Source: an uncultured Clostridia bacterium (GTDB lineage: Bacteria; Bacillota; Clostridia; TANB77; CAG-508). Taken from it: 41,735 bases of DNA. Where the stretch lies: contig CALYAA010000018.1 in the NCBI GenBank assembly GCA_944393385.1, positions 1-41,735 on the forward strand, written 5' to 3'. The translations under genes and the position numbers were made by a program. The notes beneath the pieces are model-generated. The model was given only the letters and a program-made list of their open reading frames with translations, ran no database searches and had not been told where the DNA came from. This document shows, in pieces, positions 1 to 8,135 of the stretch; positions within the stretch are counted from its first letter, which is position 1, and every line of letters begins with the position of its first letter.

Positions 1-18
1 AGTTACAATTACTAGCAA
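1..18 (-). CDS. Possible 5' end of a leftward gene running off the window
   Basis: Only six codons are visible, beginning with a TTG at 16-18 and staying open to the window edge. The reason to suspect a gene is a strong leftward ribosome-binding site, AAGGAGG at 29-35, ten bases ahead of that TTG and divergent from lemA. With so few codons no product can be named, and the site could instead be a leader remnant. Confidence 0.25.
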
Positions 19-86
19 TTTGAGATTTCCTCCTTGTAGCCCTAAAAAACAAATCAAGCAAGAACAAATAAAAACAAAAAAAGATA

Positions 87-115
87 TTGAAAATTAGTAT
101 AATTTATGCTATTAT
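87..115 (+). promoter_or_regulatory. lemA-htpX promoter
   Basis: TTGAAA at 87-92 and TATTAT at 110-115 are separated by 17 bases, a good sigma-A arrangement. A GAGGAGG ribosome-binding site at 125-131 precedes the lemA ATG at 140, leaving a very short leader. Confidence 0.7.
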
Positions 116-139
116 ATTAGTTATGAGGAGGTATTTAAT

Positions 140-694
140 ATGGGTTGGATTGTTTTAGTAGTAGTTATACTAATTGTAGTTTGGGTAATTGGTATGTACA
201 ATGGATTAGTTACAGCAAGACAAAAAGTTGAAAATGCATGGAGCCAAATTGATGTACAACTACAAAGAAGATTTGATTTAATACCTAATTTTGTTGAAAC
301 AGTAAAAGGTTATATGACACATGAATCTGAAACTTTTGAAAAAATAGCTCAATTAAGAACATCTTGGGCAAATTCTTCTTCTGTTGGAGAAAAAGCTCAA
401 TTAGATGGTGAACTTTCTGGAGCTTTAAAAACAATTATGGCTGTTTCAGAAAATTATCCAGATTTAAAAGCAAATCAAAATTTTGCAGATTTATCTGAAG
501 AACTACGTAACACTGAAAATAAAATTTCTTTTTCAAGACAATTTTATAATGATAGTGTAACAATGTATAACACAAAATTAGAAGTTTTCCCTTCAAATAT
601 TATTGCTGGAATGTTTAACTTTAAACAAAAAGAACTATTCTCAGCAGAAAGTGATGAAGCAAGAAAAAATGTTAAAGTTGATTTTAACAAATAA
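140..694 (+). CDS. lemA: LemA family membrane protein
   Basis: A 184-residue protein with one N-terminal membrane segment (about residues 2-20) followed by the helical LemA domain. The hallmark stretch RRFDLIPNFVETVKGY is at residues 43-58, with the conserved ARQKVENAWSQIDVQLQ just before it. Length is typical for the family. LemA proteins have a short extracytoplasmic N-terminus and a coiled helical body; their molecular role is poorly defined. The gene is followed 61 bp later by htpX, a pairing common in Bacillota, which suggests a shared role in membrane stress. The start is fixed by GAGGAGG eight bases upstream and by the promoter at 87-115. Family assignment is secure; function is inferred from context. 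Confidence 0.95.
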   Translation: MGWIVLVVVILIVVWVIGMYNGLVTARQKVENAWSQIDVQLQRRFDLIPNFVETVKGYMTHESETFEKIAQLRTSWANSSSVGEKAQLDGELSGALKTIMAVSENYPDLKANQNFADLSEELRNTENKISFSRQFYNDSVTMYNTKLEVFPSNIIAGMFNFKQKELFSAESDEARKNVKVDFNK

Positions 695-755
695 TTAAAT
701 TTTAAATAGGGGGTAGAATTTTATTCTATCTCCTCAATTTTATAAGGAGTAAAAT

Positions 756-1652
756 ATGTTTGAAGATATTAAGAAAAATAAAATAAAATCCATTTTTATA
801 GTATTTCTATTTTTAGCCTTTATTTCTGTAATTGTTTATTATATTTGTATGGCTTTAAATTTAGGAGAAATGTCAATAATAATAGCACTAATTTTTGCTT
901 TTTTTTCTACATGGGGATCTTATTATTATAGTGATAAAATAGTTTTAAGTTTAAATAAGGCAAGACCGGCAACAAAAGAAGAAGACCTAAAGTTAGTAAA
1001 TATATTAGATTCTTTAGTTGTTGCATCAGGTTTGCCAGCAAAGCCTAGATTATATGTTGTTGAAGATAAACAACCTAATGCTTTTGCTACCGGTAGAAAT
1101 CCTCAAAATGCAGTTATTTGTGTAACAACTGGGCTTTTAGATAAATTAGAATATTATGAATTAGAAGGTGTTCTTGCACATGAAATGGCACATATAAAAA
1201 ATTATGATATTCTATTTTCTGCTGTTGTTTCTGTTATGTTAGGTTTTGTTGTTATGCTTTCTGATTTGTTTACAAGAATTGCTTTTTGGGGTGGTTTTAG
1301 AGATAATAGTGATGATAATGATAATAGCAAAGGAAATGCAATTTTAATGTTAATTGGTTTAATCTTTTTGATTTTAGCACCTATTTTTGGTCAATTAATG
1401 AAACTTGCTTTTTCAAGAAAAAGAGAATTTTTAGCAGATGCAACAGCTGTTGAATTTACTAGAAATCCTGAAGGTTTAATTTCTGCTCTTGAAAAAATTT
1501 CTGCTGACCCAAATGAGTTAAAAGTTGCTAATAAAGCTACAGAAAATATGTATATTGCAAATCCTTTTAGAAAAAAGAAAAGTACTTCTAGTATATGGTC
1601 TACACATCCTAGTACTGAAGACAGAATTAATGCATTACGAAACTTAAAATAA
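756..1652 (+). CDS. htpX: HtpX-type M48 membrane zinc metalloprotease
   Basis: A 298-residue integral membrane protease. Two N-terminal membrane helices (about 12-31 and 39-58) precede the catalytic domain. The zinc site is visible as HEMAH at residues 142-146 (His142, Glu143, His146), with the third ligand Glu224 in the EFLADATAVEFTR segment. Two further hydrophobic stretches (about 153-177 and 195-215) lie between the ligand motifs, as in HtpX. The family degrades misfolded or damaged membrane proteins from the cytoplasmic face. An AAGGAG site lies just upstream of the ATG. It is probably cotranscribed with lemA, and the next promoter begins only 19 bp after its stop. All catalytic residues are present, so it should be active. 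Confidence 0.95.
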   Translation: MFEDIKKNKIKSIFIVFLFLAFISVIVYYICMALNLGEMSIIIALIFAFFSTWGSYYYSDKIVLSLNKARPATKEEDLKLVNILDSLVVASGLPAKPRLYVVEDKQPNAFATGRNPQNAVICVTTGLLDKLEYYELEGVLAHEMAHIKNYDILFSAVVSVMLGFVVMLSDLFTRIAFWGGFRDNSDDNDNSKGNAILMLIGLIFLILAPIFGQLMKLAFSRKREFLADATAVEFTRNPEGLISALEKISADPNELKVANKATENMYIANPFRKKKSTSSIWSTHPSTEDRINALRNLK

Positions 1653-1670
1653 TTGTATTTTACATAATTA

Positions 1671-1699
1671 TTGACAATTCACTTGAAAAGTTGTATAAT
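1671..1699 (+). promoter_or_regulatory. Perfect-consensus promoter of the 191-codon gene
   Basis: TTGACA at 1671-1676 and TATAAT at 1694-1699 match the sigma-A consensus exactly with the ideal 17-base spacer. A small inverted repeat, AATTGC (1706-1711) and GCAATT (1718-1723), lies at the expected transcription start and could be an operator or a 5' hairpin. Confidence 0.8.
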
Positions 1700-1759
1700 T
1701 TACACAATTGCTAATCTGCAATTATACACCAACCAATATGTAAAAAAAGGAGAATTGGC

Positions 1760-2335
1760 ATGATTAAAATCGACAATTGGGCATTTATTCGGACTGAAAT
1801 TTATTATGATGAGCAGCAGAAACAGTATAAAACACGAATTTGCTCTATGTCCAAAGACGACTTCAGATCTAAGCTGAAACGTGTTACAGGTATCATAGGT
1901 GCTGGTTCCAAAAATGAAGAGGTTTTTACCTCTAACAACGGAATTGACGTTTACTCCGAAGACAATAAAAGTGTTAAAACACTTAATGGAGAAGTTTTCA
2001 TGCTAGGCACAATTAATCCGTATTATGCAACTTTTTTAAATGCTATTAATCTGGAGATGCCTATTATGAGTAAAGTATCACTCACCCGTGGTATCTCTGG
2101 CGAATACCAGCTGAAAGGAAACTTGTATGACAAGCAAATTCTGAGTATTGTTTCTAAAAGAATTATTAGGCAGGACGTAGAAAAAAGTCTGCTTTACTTT
2201 GCAGATGAATCTTATGCTTTTGTCGACTGGGTAAATGCCCAGTTTGATGATAAGGTCAAGTTCGACTTTATCAGAAAGCATATTGATTTTAAGGAATATG
2301 TTGGGCTTAGCATTATGCCCATCTTCAAGTTTTAA
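1760..2335 (+). CDS. Hypothetical protein, likely acquired
   Basis: A 191-residue soluble protein that I do not recognise; no signal peptide or membrane helix is visible. It begins MIKIDNWAFIRTEIYYDEQ and ends in VGLSIMPIFKF. An AAAGGAG site lies eight to nine bases ahead of the ATG. The gene stands alone: a perfect consensus promoter (1671-1699) in front and a strong hairpin terminator (2346-2382) behind. Its composition differs from its neighbours: GC is visibly higher and leucine is often CTG (for example within the codons for SKLKR, NLEMP, YQLKG and ILSIV), whereas flanking genes use TTA almost exclusively. Monocistronic control plus foreign codon use fits a horizontally acquired cargo gene of the phage-moron or plasmid type, but no function can be assigned. 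Confidence 0.8.
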   Translation: MIKIDNWAFIRTEIYYDEQQKQYKTRICSMSKDDFRSKLKRVTGIIGAGSKNEEVFTSNNGIDVYSEDNKSVKTLNGEVFMLGTINPYYATFLNAINLEMPIMSKVSLTRGISGEYQLKGNLYDKQILSIVSKRIIRQDVEKSLLYFADESYAFVDWVNAQFDDKVKFDFIRKHIDFKEYVGLSIMPIFKF

Positions 2336-2345
2336 TCATATTGGA

Positions 2346-2382
2346 AGAGGGTGTCCTAATATGGGATACCCTCTGTTTTTTA
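2346..2382 (+). terminator. Rho-independent terminator of the 191-codon gene
   Basis: Arms 2346-2356 and 2364-2374 form an 11-bp stem with one G-U pair and a 7-base loop, followed by GTTTTTTATTTTTTT. On the other strand there is no T tract, so it works rightward only. It touches the gatB stop codon at 2380-2382, so the two convergent genes are packed end to end. Confidence 0.9.
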
Positions 2383-3819
2383 TTTTTTTAGTTCTTCTAC
2401 AAATAATTTATTTAAAAGTTGTGGATTTGCCTTTCCTTTAGTTTCTTTCATAGCTTGTCCTACTAAAAATCCTAAAGCTCTATCTTTTCCGCCTTTATAA
2501 TCTGCAACAGATTGAGGATTTGCTTCAATAATTTTTTGTACAATTTCTTTTATTGCACCTTCATCAGAAATTTGTATCCAGCCTTTTTCTTTAATAATAT
2601 CTTCTGGGTCTCTTGGATTTTCAAATAATTCTTCTAAAACTTTTTTACCTATACTTGAACTTATTGTTCCTTTATCTATTAAAGTTACTAATTTTGCAAG
2701 TTGTTTTGCGTCAAATGGAATTTCAATTGGGTCCATTTCTGTTTCATTTAATATTCTAGAAATATCTGAAATAATCCAGTTATTTACTGCTTTGTAATTA
2801 CCACATATTTCTCCTGCTTTTTCAAATAAATCTGATAAATATTTAGATGATGTTATAATTCCAGCATCTTTTTCTGATAATTTATAATCATTTAAATATC
2901 TTTGTTTTCTGCTTTCTGGCATTTCTGGTAATGTTTTTCTAATATTTTCTATATATTCTTCAGATAGTTTTATTGCAACTAAATCTGGTTCTGGGAAATA
3001 TCTATAATCTTGTGCATCTTCTTTATCTCTCATTGAAAATGTTTTTCCAGATACTTCATCCCATCTTAATGTTTCTTGTTCAACTGTTCCTCCATTATCT
3101 AGTACTTCTACTTGTCTACCTATTTCATATTCTAGTGCTCTTGTAATACTTCTAAATGAATTCATATTCTTCATTTCTGTACGTGTTCCTAGTTTTTGAG
3201 AACCAATTGGTCTTATTGATGTATTAACATCTGCTCTATATGAACCTTCTTGCATTTTACAGTCTGATACTTCTATATATTCAAGTATTGATTTTAATTT
3301 TTTTAGGTAGCTATCTACTTCTTCTACTGAACGGAAGTCTGGCTCAGATACTATTTCTATTAGTGGTACTCCTGCTCTGTTTAAATCTACAAGAGCTCCT
3401 CCACTTAAATCATCATGGTCTAGTTTTCCAGCATCTTCTTCAATATGAATACGTGTTATTCCTATTTTCTTTTTTCCTTTACTTGTTTCTATTTCTATAT
3501 ATCCATGCTCACATAAAGGTTTGTCATATTGTGATATTTGATATGCTTTTGGTAAATCTGGATAAAAATAGTTTTTTCTATCATTTTTACTATTTCTTGA
3601 TATTTCACAGTTTGTTGCAAGACCTGCTTTTACTGCATATTCTACAACTTTTTCGTTTAACTTTGGTAATGTTCCTGGCATTGCCATACATATTGGACAT
3701 ACTTGTGTATTTGGCTTTGCTCCAAATTTTGTAGGACAACTACAAAATATTTTTGTTTTTGTTGAAAGTTCTGCGTGAACTTCTAACCCCATTACTACTT
3801 CATAATCTTCTCTTGCCAT
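2380..3819 (-). CDS. gatB: Asp-tRNA(Asn)/Glu-tRNA(Gln) amidotransferase subunit B
   Basis: GatB binds misacylated Glu-tRNA(Gln) or Asp-tRNA(Asn), activates the side-chain carboxylate with ATP and receives ammonia from GatA. The protein starts MAREDYEVVMGLEVHAEL and carries the cradle-domain signatures (GLEVHAEL, the CSCP and CPICMAMPGTLP cysteine pairs, DLNRAGVPLIEIVSEPD) and a C-terminal YqeY-like tail ending FVEELKK. Length is 479 residues, usual for the family. The frame extends upstream to 3858, but the ribosome-binding site AAGGAGG at 3831-3837 points to the ATG at 3817-3819, so I chose that start. It is the last gene of the leftward gatC-gatA-unknown-gatB cluster. Confidence 0.96.
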   Translation of the reverse strand: MAREDYEVVMGLEVHAELSTKTKIFCSCPTKFGAKPNTQVCPICMAMPGTLPKLNEKVVEYAVKAGLATNCEISRNSKNDRKNYFYPDLPKAYQISQYDKPLCEHGYIEIETSKGKKKIGITRIHIEEDAGKLDHDDLSGGALVDLNRAGVPLIEIVSEPDFRSVEEVDSYLKKLKSILEYIEVSDCKMQEGSYRADVNTSIRPIGSQKLGTRTEMKNMNSFRSITRALEYEIGRQVEVLDNGGTVEQETLRWDEVSGKTFSMRDKEDAQDYRYFPEPDLVAIKLSEEYIENIRKTLPEMPESRKQRYLNDYKLSEKDAGIITSSKYLSDLFEKAGEICGNYKAVNNWIISDISRILNETEMDPIEIPFDAKQLAKLVTLIDKGTISSSIGKKVLEELFENPRDPEDIIKEKGWIQISDEGAIKEIVQKIIEANPQSVADYKGGKDRALGFLVGQAMKETKGKANPQLLNKLFVEELKK

Positions 3820-3861
3820 TTGTATGTAAACCTCCTTATTTTTTGTGTTAAATTTCAAATT

Positions 3862-5496
3862 TTATTGGGTTAAATCGTCTTTGTCTTCTTTTTTTGTTTG
3901 TTCCTGTTTCATTTGCATTCCTGCTTTTCCTAAATCTTCTGCATTTATTTTTCCAACATCAGATTGTGATTGTATACGATTTCTAAATTGTTGTTCTTTT
4001 GTTTCTGCTGTTTTTTCACTTTTTTGAGCTTTGTAAAAAGCTTCTCTTTTTTTGTTTTCTTCTGCCCAAAATGCATCTCTTGTTTCTCTGCATTCTTGTT
4101 GTATTTTTTCAAAACTTTCAAGAATTCCTTTATATAAATCTTTATAACGATCTTTGTCGTATTTTGCATATGAAGGACAAAAATATTTTAGACTTTCACC
4201 ATCTTTCTCATATGTAAGTTCTGCTTTATTATTGTCTGAGCAATATTCTTCCAAACAATCACAAAAACAATATCCAAAACTTGTTTTCATTATTGCATCT
4301 ACTAATTCAGCATATGCCAAACATTGTGGCAATTTCATTTTCGGATCTATTTTGACACACTGTTTATACACGTATTCTAATCTAGTAAATAACATATTTC
4401 CAAAATCATCTATATTAAAGAGAAACTTATTTGCATAATTCAATTTTTTATCAAATTTAAAGAATTTATTATATCCAAAACTCCAATAATATCCTTCAAT
4501 TTTATTTGGATCTTCAAGTTTTTCCATTATCCAATATATTACACTTTTTGAATCTGGTGTATACTTATTTTCAGTATCTCTATTTTCTTTTTCTAACCTT
4601 TGATTTTCAATATCTTTTACCATATCTATTGGTATATATTGTGCAAGCCAATCTAAACTGATTTTTCCTAAATCTTCTGCCTTAAGTGGTAATTTAGGGT
4701 CTTTACTAGAATCTTTACTAGAAAAAAAGCTTATTATTTTTTCTAGTAAGTTAAATCTTTTTCTTGGTTTCTTTATTACAGATAATGCTGTGGTTTGAGA
4801 TGAAGGCTTATTTGTTCTTGTAATTTCTGTTTCAAATTTTTCTCTTTGTGCATAATTAAGTAATTTCCATGTTTCACTATTATGTAATGCTTCTGGTCCA
4901 CTCATTAAATTATATTTTACTCTTTCAACATAGCTCTTTGCTTTAGGATTTTTGTTTTGTTGTAATCTATTAAGTTCTTTGTTTAAATACATCATTAATC
5001 CTATTTCATCTTCTTTAGAAATATCTATATTGTCTGGATATAATTCATTAACTTCTCTCATTACTAATTTTGCTTTTAATTCATATATTTTATCTTCAAT
5101 TTCATCTCTATCTCCAAAATTATAATCTCCAAGTTTATCTTTATAGTTTTCTAATAGTTTTGATACTTCTTGTTCAAAATCATCTAAACTTAAGTTTTCA
5201 GACATAGTATTAAGTTCTTCTATTTGCATAATTATTGTTTTACTTTTGTCTTCAAAACTTTTTTCTTTGCCTTGTCCTTTTTCATATTCTGTAATTCTAA
5301 ATTCTAATTCTGTAATTTTATCCATTAATTCATTATCTGGTGTGTTTTCAATTAATTCATTATATTCTTGTAAAAATGTTATCGCTGCTTTTGTGTCATA
5401 TAATAAAATTTGTGATATTCTTAATTTTAATGGTTTTAGTTGTTCATTATATATTTTGTTTTTTTGTCCTGGTGTAAATTTAAAATCATCACCCAT
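3862..5496 (-). CDS. Hypothetical coiled-coil protein inside the gatCAB operon
   Basis: A 544-residue protein that I do not recognise. It lacks a signal peptide or membrane helix and is rich in Lys, Glu and Asn. The N-terminal half (about 12-150) is predicted helical or coiled-coil by composition. A basic stretch (about 240-250, KKPRKRF) leads into a more globular C-terminal part. There is a compact cysteine cluster, Cys410, Cys412, Cys414, Cys419, with Cys440 nearby, that could bind metal. The hexamer AEDLGK occurs twice, near 273 and 516. It has a good ribosome-binding site (GAAGGAG), sits 21 bp after gatA and 42 bp before gatB, and must be cotranscribed with them. That position hints at translation or RNA handling, but the sequence itself does not show a function. 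Confidence 0.8.
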   Translation of the reverse strand: MGDDFKFTPGQKNKIYNEQLKPLKLRISQILLYDTKAAITFLQEYNELIENTPDNELMDKITELEFRITEYEKGQGKEKSFEDKSKTIIMQIEELNTMSENLSLDDFEQEVSKLLENYKDKLGDYNFGDRDEIEDKIYELKAKLVMREVNELYPDNIDISKEDEIGLMMYLNKELNRLQQNKNPKAKSYVERVKYNLMSGPEALHNSETWKLLNYAQREKFETEITRTNKPSSQTTALSVIKKPRKRFNLLEKIISFFSSKDSSKDPKLPLKAEDLGKISLDWLAQYIPIDMVKDIENQRLEKENRDTENKYTPDSKSVIYWIMEKLEDPNKIEGYYWSFGYNKFFKFDKKLNYANKFLFNIDDFGNMLFTRLEYVYKQCVKIDPKMKLPQCLAYAELVDAIMKTSFGYCFCDCLEEYCSDNNKAELTYEKDGESLKYFCPSYAKYDKDRYKDLYKGILESFEKIQQECRETRDAFWAEENKKREAFYKAQKSEKTAETKEQQFRNRIQSQSDVGKINAEDLGKAGMQMKQEQTKKEDKDDLTQ

Positions 5497-5517
5497 TTTT
5501 TATTCTCCTTCTTTTGT

Positions 5518-6987
5518 TTATTTCTTAAAAGTAGGTTTGTATCTATCTCTAAATTTGGTTTCTTGCTCATATGCATATGCTGTTTTTATAATTGTTTCTT
5601 CACAGAATTTGTTTCCAATTATTTGCATTCCTATTGGCATACCTTCACTATCAATTCCACATGGTATTGATATTCCTGGTAAACCTGCAATATTTACAGA
5701 AACTGTACAAATATCTGCTAAATACATTTCCATTGGATTATTTGATTTTGAGCCTAACTTGAATGCTGTTGTTGGAGATGTTGGTGTTACAATTACATCA
5801 TATTTTTCAAATGCTTTATTAAATTCATTCATAACTAAAGTTCTAACTTGTTGTGCTTTTTTGTAATATGCATCATAATATCCTGATGATAATACATATG
5901 TTCCAAGTATAATTCGTCTTTTTACTTCTGCTCCAAATGCTTCACTTCTTGATTTTTTATAAATTTCTTTTAATGTTTTTGCTTCTGGTGATCTATATGT
6001 ATATCTTATTCCATCATATCTTCCTAAATTTGAACTTGCTTCTGCACAGGCAATTATATAATATGTTGCTAAAGCATATTGTGCTATGTCTAATGAGAAT
6101 TCTTCTACTTCTGCTCCCATTTCTTTATATTTTGCAATTGCTGTTTCTAGTGATGATTTTACTTCAGAGTTTATTCCTTCTCCATAAAATTCTTTTGGAA
6201 CTCCTATTTTCAAACCTTTTATATCTTTTTGTAATGATTTTGTATAATCTTTTGGTCCTACATCAACTGATGTTGTGTCTTTTTCGTCATGTCCTGCAAT
6301 TACATTTAAAAGTGTTGCACAATCTTGTACATCTTTTGTAAATACTCCTACTTGGTCAAGTGATGATGCAAATGCTACTACTCCATATCTTGAAACTAAT
6401 CCATATGTTGGTTTTAATCCTACAACTCCACATAGTGCAGCTGGTTGACGTATACTTCCTCCAGTATCTGTTCCTAATGCCCATGGTACCATGTTTGCTG
6501 CTACTGCAGCTGCAGAACCTCCTGATGAGCCTCCTGGAACTCTTGATAAATCCCATGGATTTCTTGTTTTCTTAAAATATGAATATTCAGTAGAACCTCC
6601 CATTGCAAATTCATCCATATTTAGTTTTCCTAAATCTATCATCTCTTCTGCATTTATTTTTTCCATTACTGTTGCATCATATGGTGCAACAAAGTTTTCT
6701 AACATTTTTGATGCACATGTTGTTTTTATTCCTTTTGTACAGATAATGTCTTTTATTCCTATTGGTATTCCTGCTAAATCTCCTACTTTTTCTCCATTAT
6801 CTATTTTGTTTTGAATTTGTTTTGCTTGCTCCATTCCTTTGTCTGTTAATTCTGTTATAAATGCTTGTACTTCTGGCTCTTTTTCTTTTATTCTATTAAC
6901 ATATGCTTCATTTATTTGCATAATTGTTAATTCTTTATTTTTTAATTTTTCTTGTAATTCATGTACTGTTAATTCTGTAATATCCAT
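5518..6987 (-). CDS. gatA: Asp-tRNA(Asn)/Glu-tRNA(Gln) amidotransferase subunit A
   Basis: The glutaminase subunit of GatCAB: an amidase-signature enzyme that hydrolyses glutamine and delivers ammonia to GatB. The Ser-cisSer-Lys triad is intact: Lys79 in GIPIGIKD, Ser154 in PGGSSGGS and Ser178 in [10 protein letters not shown], matching the numbering known for the Staphylococcus enzyme. Length is 489 residues, normal for the family. The ATG is preceded by AAGGAGG. It follows gatC by 79 bp. Presence of the complete enzyme implies that Gln-tRNA and/or Asn-tRNA are made by the indirect transamidation route. Confidence 0.97.
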   Translation of the reverse strand: MDITELTVHELQEKLKNKELTIMQINEAYVNRIKEKEPEVQAFITELTDKGMEQAKQIQNKIDNGEKVGDLAGIPIGIKDIICTKGIKTTCASKMLENFVAPYDATVMEKINAEEMIDLGKLNMDEFAMGGSTEYSYFKKTRNPWDLSRVPGGSSGGSAAAVAANMVPWALGTDTGGSIRQPAALCGVVGLKPTYGLVSRYGVVAFASSLDQVGVFTKDVQDCATLLNVIAGHDEKDTTSVDVGPKDYTKSLQKDIKGLKIGVPKEFYGEGINSEVKSSLETAIAKYKEMGAEVEEFSLDIAQYALATYYIIACAEASSNLGRYDGIRYTYRSPEAKTLKEIYKKSRSEAFGAEVKRRIILGTYVLSSGYYDAYYKKAQQVRTLVMNEFNKAFEKYDVIVTPTSPTTAFKLGSKSNNPMEMYLADICTVSVNIAGLPGISIPCGIDSEGMPIGMQIIGNKFCEETIIKTAYAYEQETKFRDRYKPTFKK

Positions 6988-7066
6988 TTACGTTCCTCCT
7001 TGCTATTGGATAATTTAATTTTGATATTTTAAATTATTTTGTAAAACATCTGCTCAAAAAAATATA

Positions 7067-7354
7067 TTAGTCTAATACCTTTGGAATTTTAAACATATGC
7101 TTATCTTGTGCTGGTGCATTTTGTAATAATCCTTCTATATTATCAAATGTTTTCACTTCATCTTTTCTAAATATGTTTTTGGCTTCATTTGCTCCTATTG
7201 TAATGTCTAATCCTTCAATTGGTGCATTATTTACTATATTAGCAAAATTTAAAATTTCTTGTAAGTTTAAGATATATTTGTCTATCTCTTCTTCTTTTAA
7301 TTCCAATTGTGCTAAATTTGCTATATGCAATATTTCTTCTTTACTTACTTGCAT
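7067..7354 (-). CDS. gatC: Asp-tRNA(Asn)/Glu-tRNA(Gln) amidotransferase subunit C
   Basis: A 95-residue small subunit that wraps around the GatA-GatB interface and stabilises the complex. The start MQVSKEEILHIANLAQLELKEEEI is the typical GatC opening, and the middle contains the usual LNFANIVNN and DEVKTFDN segments. AAGGAGGAG stands immediately upstream of the ATG. It is the first gene of the leftward gat cluster, reading from a promoter with an extended -10 at 7392-7400. The upstream side abuts the palindromic repeat at 7438-7503. Confidence 0.95.
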   Translation of the reverse strand: MQVSKEEILHIANLAQLELKEEEIDKYILNLQEILNFANIVNNAPIEGLDITIGANEAKNIFRKDEVKTFDNIEGLLQNAPAQDKHMFKIPKVLD

Positions 7355-7391
7355 TTTATCTCCTCCTTGTTTATTTACATTATTGAGTCCT

Positions 7392-7420
7392 ATTATATCA
7401 TGTTTTTACACATTTTCATA
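7392..7420 (-). promoter_or_regulatory. gat operon promoter (extended -10)
   Basis: Read leftward, TGATATAAT (7400-7392) is a perfect extended -10 element. The best -35 at 17 bases is a weak TATGAA (7420-7415), which fits reliance on the TGN extension. The leader to gatC is about 30 bases. No T-box or other riboswitch-sized leader is present. Confidence 0.6.
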
Positions 7421-7437
7421 CTATTTTTTAAAAATTT

Positions 7438-7503
7438 TGTCAATGGGGACGGAGATTTTGACAACTGACAAAAAAGTTGTCAAAATCTCCGTCCCCATTG
7501 ACA
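7438..7503. repeat. Perfect 29-bp palindromic repeat, copy 1
   Basis: Arms 7438-7466 and 7475-7503 are perfect reverse complements of 29 bp with an 8-base loop. Each arm ends in TGTCAATGGGGACGGAG. The copy begins directly after the stop codon (7504-7506) of the leftward toxin gene, so it would form a very stable hairpin at the 3' end of that mRNA. A second, slightly diverged copy lies at 8136-8208 and a half-copy at 41638-41660. GGGGACGG-type dispersed palindromes are, to my recollection, common between genes in Clostridia; no transposase is in this window. Confidence 0.9.
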
Positions 7504-7764
7504 CTAATTTTCATAATGACCACTACAAGAAATTATAATCAAATTCTTATTTTCATCAAAATTATATACAAGGCGATGTTCTTGAGTTATTCTTCTACTC
7601 CATGCTTTCCTGTGTTTTAATGGCTCTGGTTTTCCAAGTCCTTTCTCTAGTCCATTTCTGTTGATATCTTTTATGAGTTCATTAATTTTTTTTACCATTG
7701 ATTTATCTTTCATTTGCCAATCTGTATACTCTTCCCAAGCTTTTTCGGAAAATATATTATTCAT
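7504..7764 (-). CDS. yoeB: Txe/YoeB family ribosome-dependent endoribonuclease toxin
   Basis: An 86-residue RelE-superfamily toxin closely resembling YoeB, which enters the ribosomal A site and cuts mRNA. The family segments VKKINELIKDI, GKPEPLKH and WSRRITQEHRLVY are all present. Active-site residues align with YoeB: Glu47 (E46 in E. coli), Arg64, and the C-terminal His83-Tyr84 pair. It overlaps the upstream antitoxin gene by 8 bp (7757-7764), so its translation is coupled to antitoxin synthesis. The toxin therefore looks intact and active. Its stop codon directly abuts the 29-bp palindrome at 7438-7503. Confidence 0.95.
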   Translation of the reverse strand: MNNIFSEKAWEEYTDWQMKDKSMVKKINELIKDINRNGLEKGLGKPEPLKHRKAWSRRITQEHRLVYNFDENKNLIIISCSGHYEN

Positions 7765-8020
7765 TTTCCATCTCCTCTAATTCTTCAATGGTTTTAGTTA
7801 CAGTTTTTCCTTTTTCTATTTGTTCAATGGATTTATCTATCTTATTTAAATACTCAGAATTTCTTAATGCTCTCATTAATTCATTATAATGTTCTAAGCT
7901 CATTAATACAACATTTTTTTCATCTTTTCTTGTAACAATTACTGTTTCATTATTGTCTGTGGCTTTATCACAATAGTCTTTTAATTTACTTCTAATTGTT
8001 GAATAATTAACTGCTAACAT
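7757..8020 (-). CDS. yefM: YefM/Phd family antitoxin
   Basis: An 87-residue antitoxin beginning MLAVNYSTIRSKLKDYCDKA, the classic YefM opening; the N-terminal Phd/YefM fold dimerises and binds DNA, and the acidic tail (KTIEELEEMENE) wraps the toxin. The frame could begin at a GTG at 8027-8029, but that codon lies inside the ribosome-binding site AAAGGAG (8029-8035); the ATG at 8018-8020 is correctly spaced and gives the family-typical start. The gene leads the two-gene module and overlaps yoeB by 8 bp. Expression should be autorepressed through the TTGTAC array at 8041-8070. Confidence 0.95.
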   Translation of the reverse strand: MLAVNYSTIRSKLKDYCDKATDNNETVIVTRKDEKNVVLMSLEHYNELMRALRNSEYLNKIDKSIEQIEKGKTVTKTIEELEEMENE

Positions 8021-8040
8021 ATAAATCACTCCTTTCTTAA

Positions 8041-8070
8041 TTGTACAACTTATTGTACTTAATATTGTAC
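8041..8070. promoter_or_regulatory. YefM-YoeB operator array
   Basis: TTGTAC occurs three times at exact 12-bp intervals (8041, 8053, 8065). The first lies in a full TGTACA hexamer (8042-8047), the core motif of the E. coli yefM-yoeB operator, where palindromes are likewise 12 bp apart. The third copy overlaps the -10 box (8064-8069), so bound YefM-YoeB would block RNA polymerase. Confidence 0.75.
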
Positions 8071-8092
8071 CATATTATTATATGCAAGTCAA
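8064..8092 (-). promoter_or_regulatory. Promoter of the toxin-antitoxin module
   Basis: Reading leftward, TTGACT (8092-8087) and TACAAT (8069-8064) are separated by 17 bases. Transcription would begin around 8057, within the operator array, about 35 bases before the yefM ATG. Confidence 0.75.
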
Positions 8093-8135
8093 TGATTTTT
8101 ATACACAATTTTTTATTCAAATTTCATGTCAATGG

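Noticed and set aside
1..30. Resemblance of the leftward TTGCTAGTAATTG to a 16S rRNA 3'-end motif
   Set aside because: Only about a dozen bases agree and flanking rRNA sequence is absent.
3240..3734. Long plus-strand open frames antisense to gatB, gatA, the permease, glucan synthase and others
   Set aside because: They are Leu/Phe/Ile-rich shadows of AT-rich leftward genes, lack ribosome-binding sites and encode nothing recognisable.
7355..7440. T-box or other riboswitch ahead of the gat operon
   Set aside because: The leader from the extended -10 to gatC is only about 30 bases, too short for such an element.
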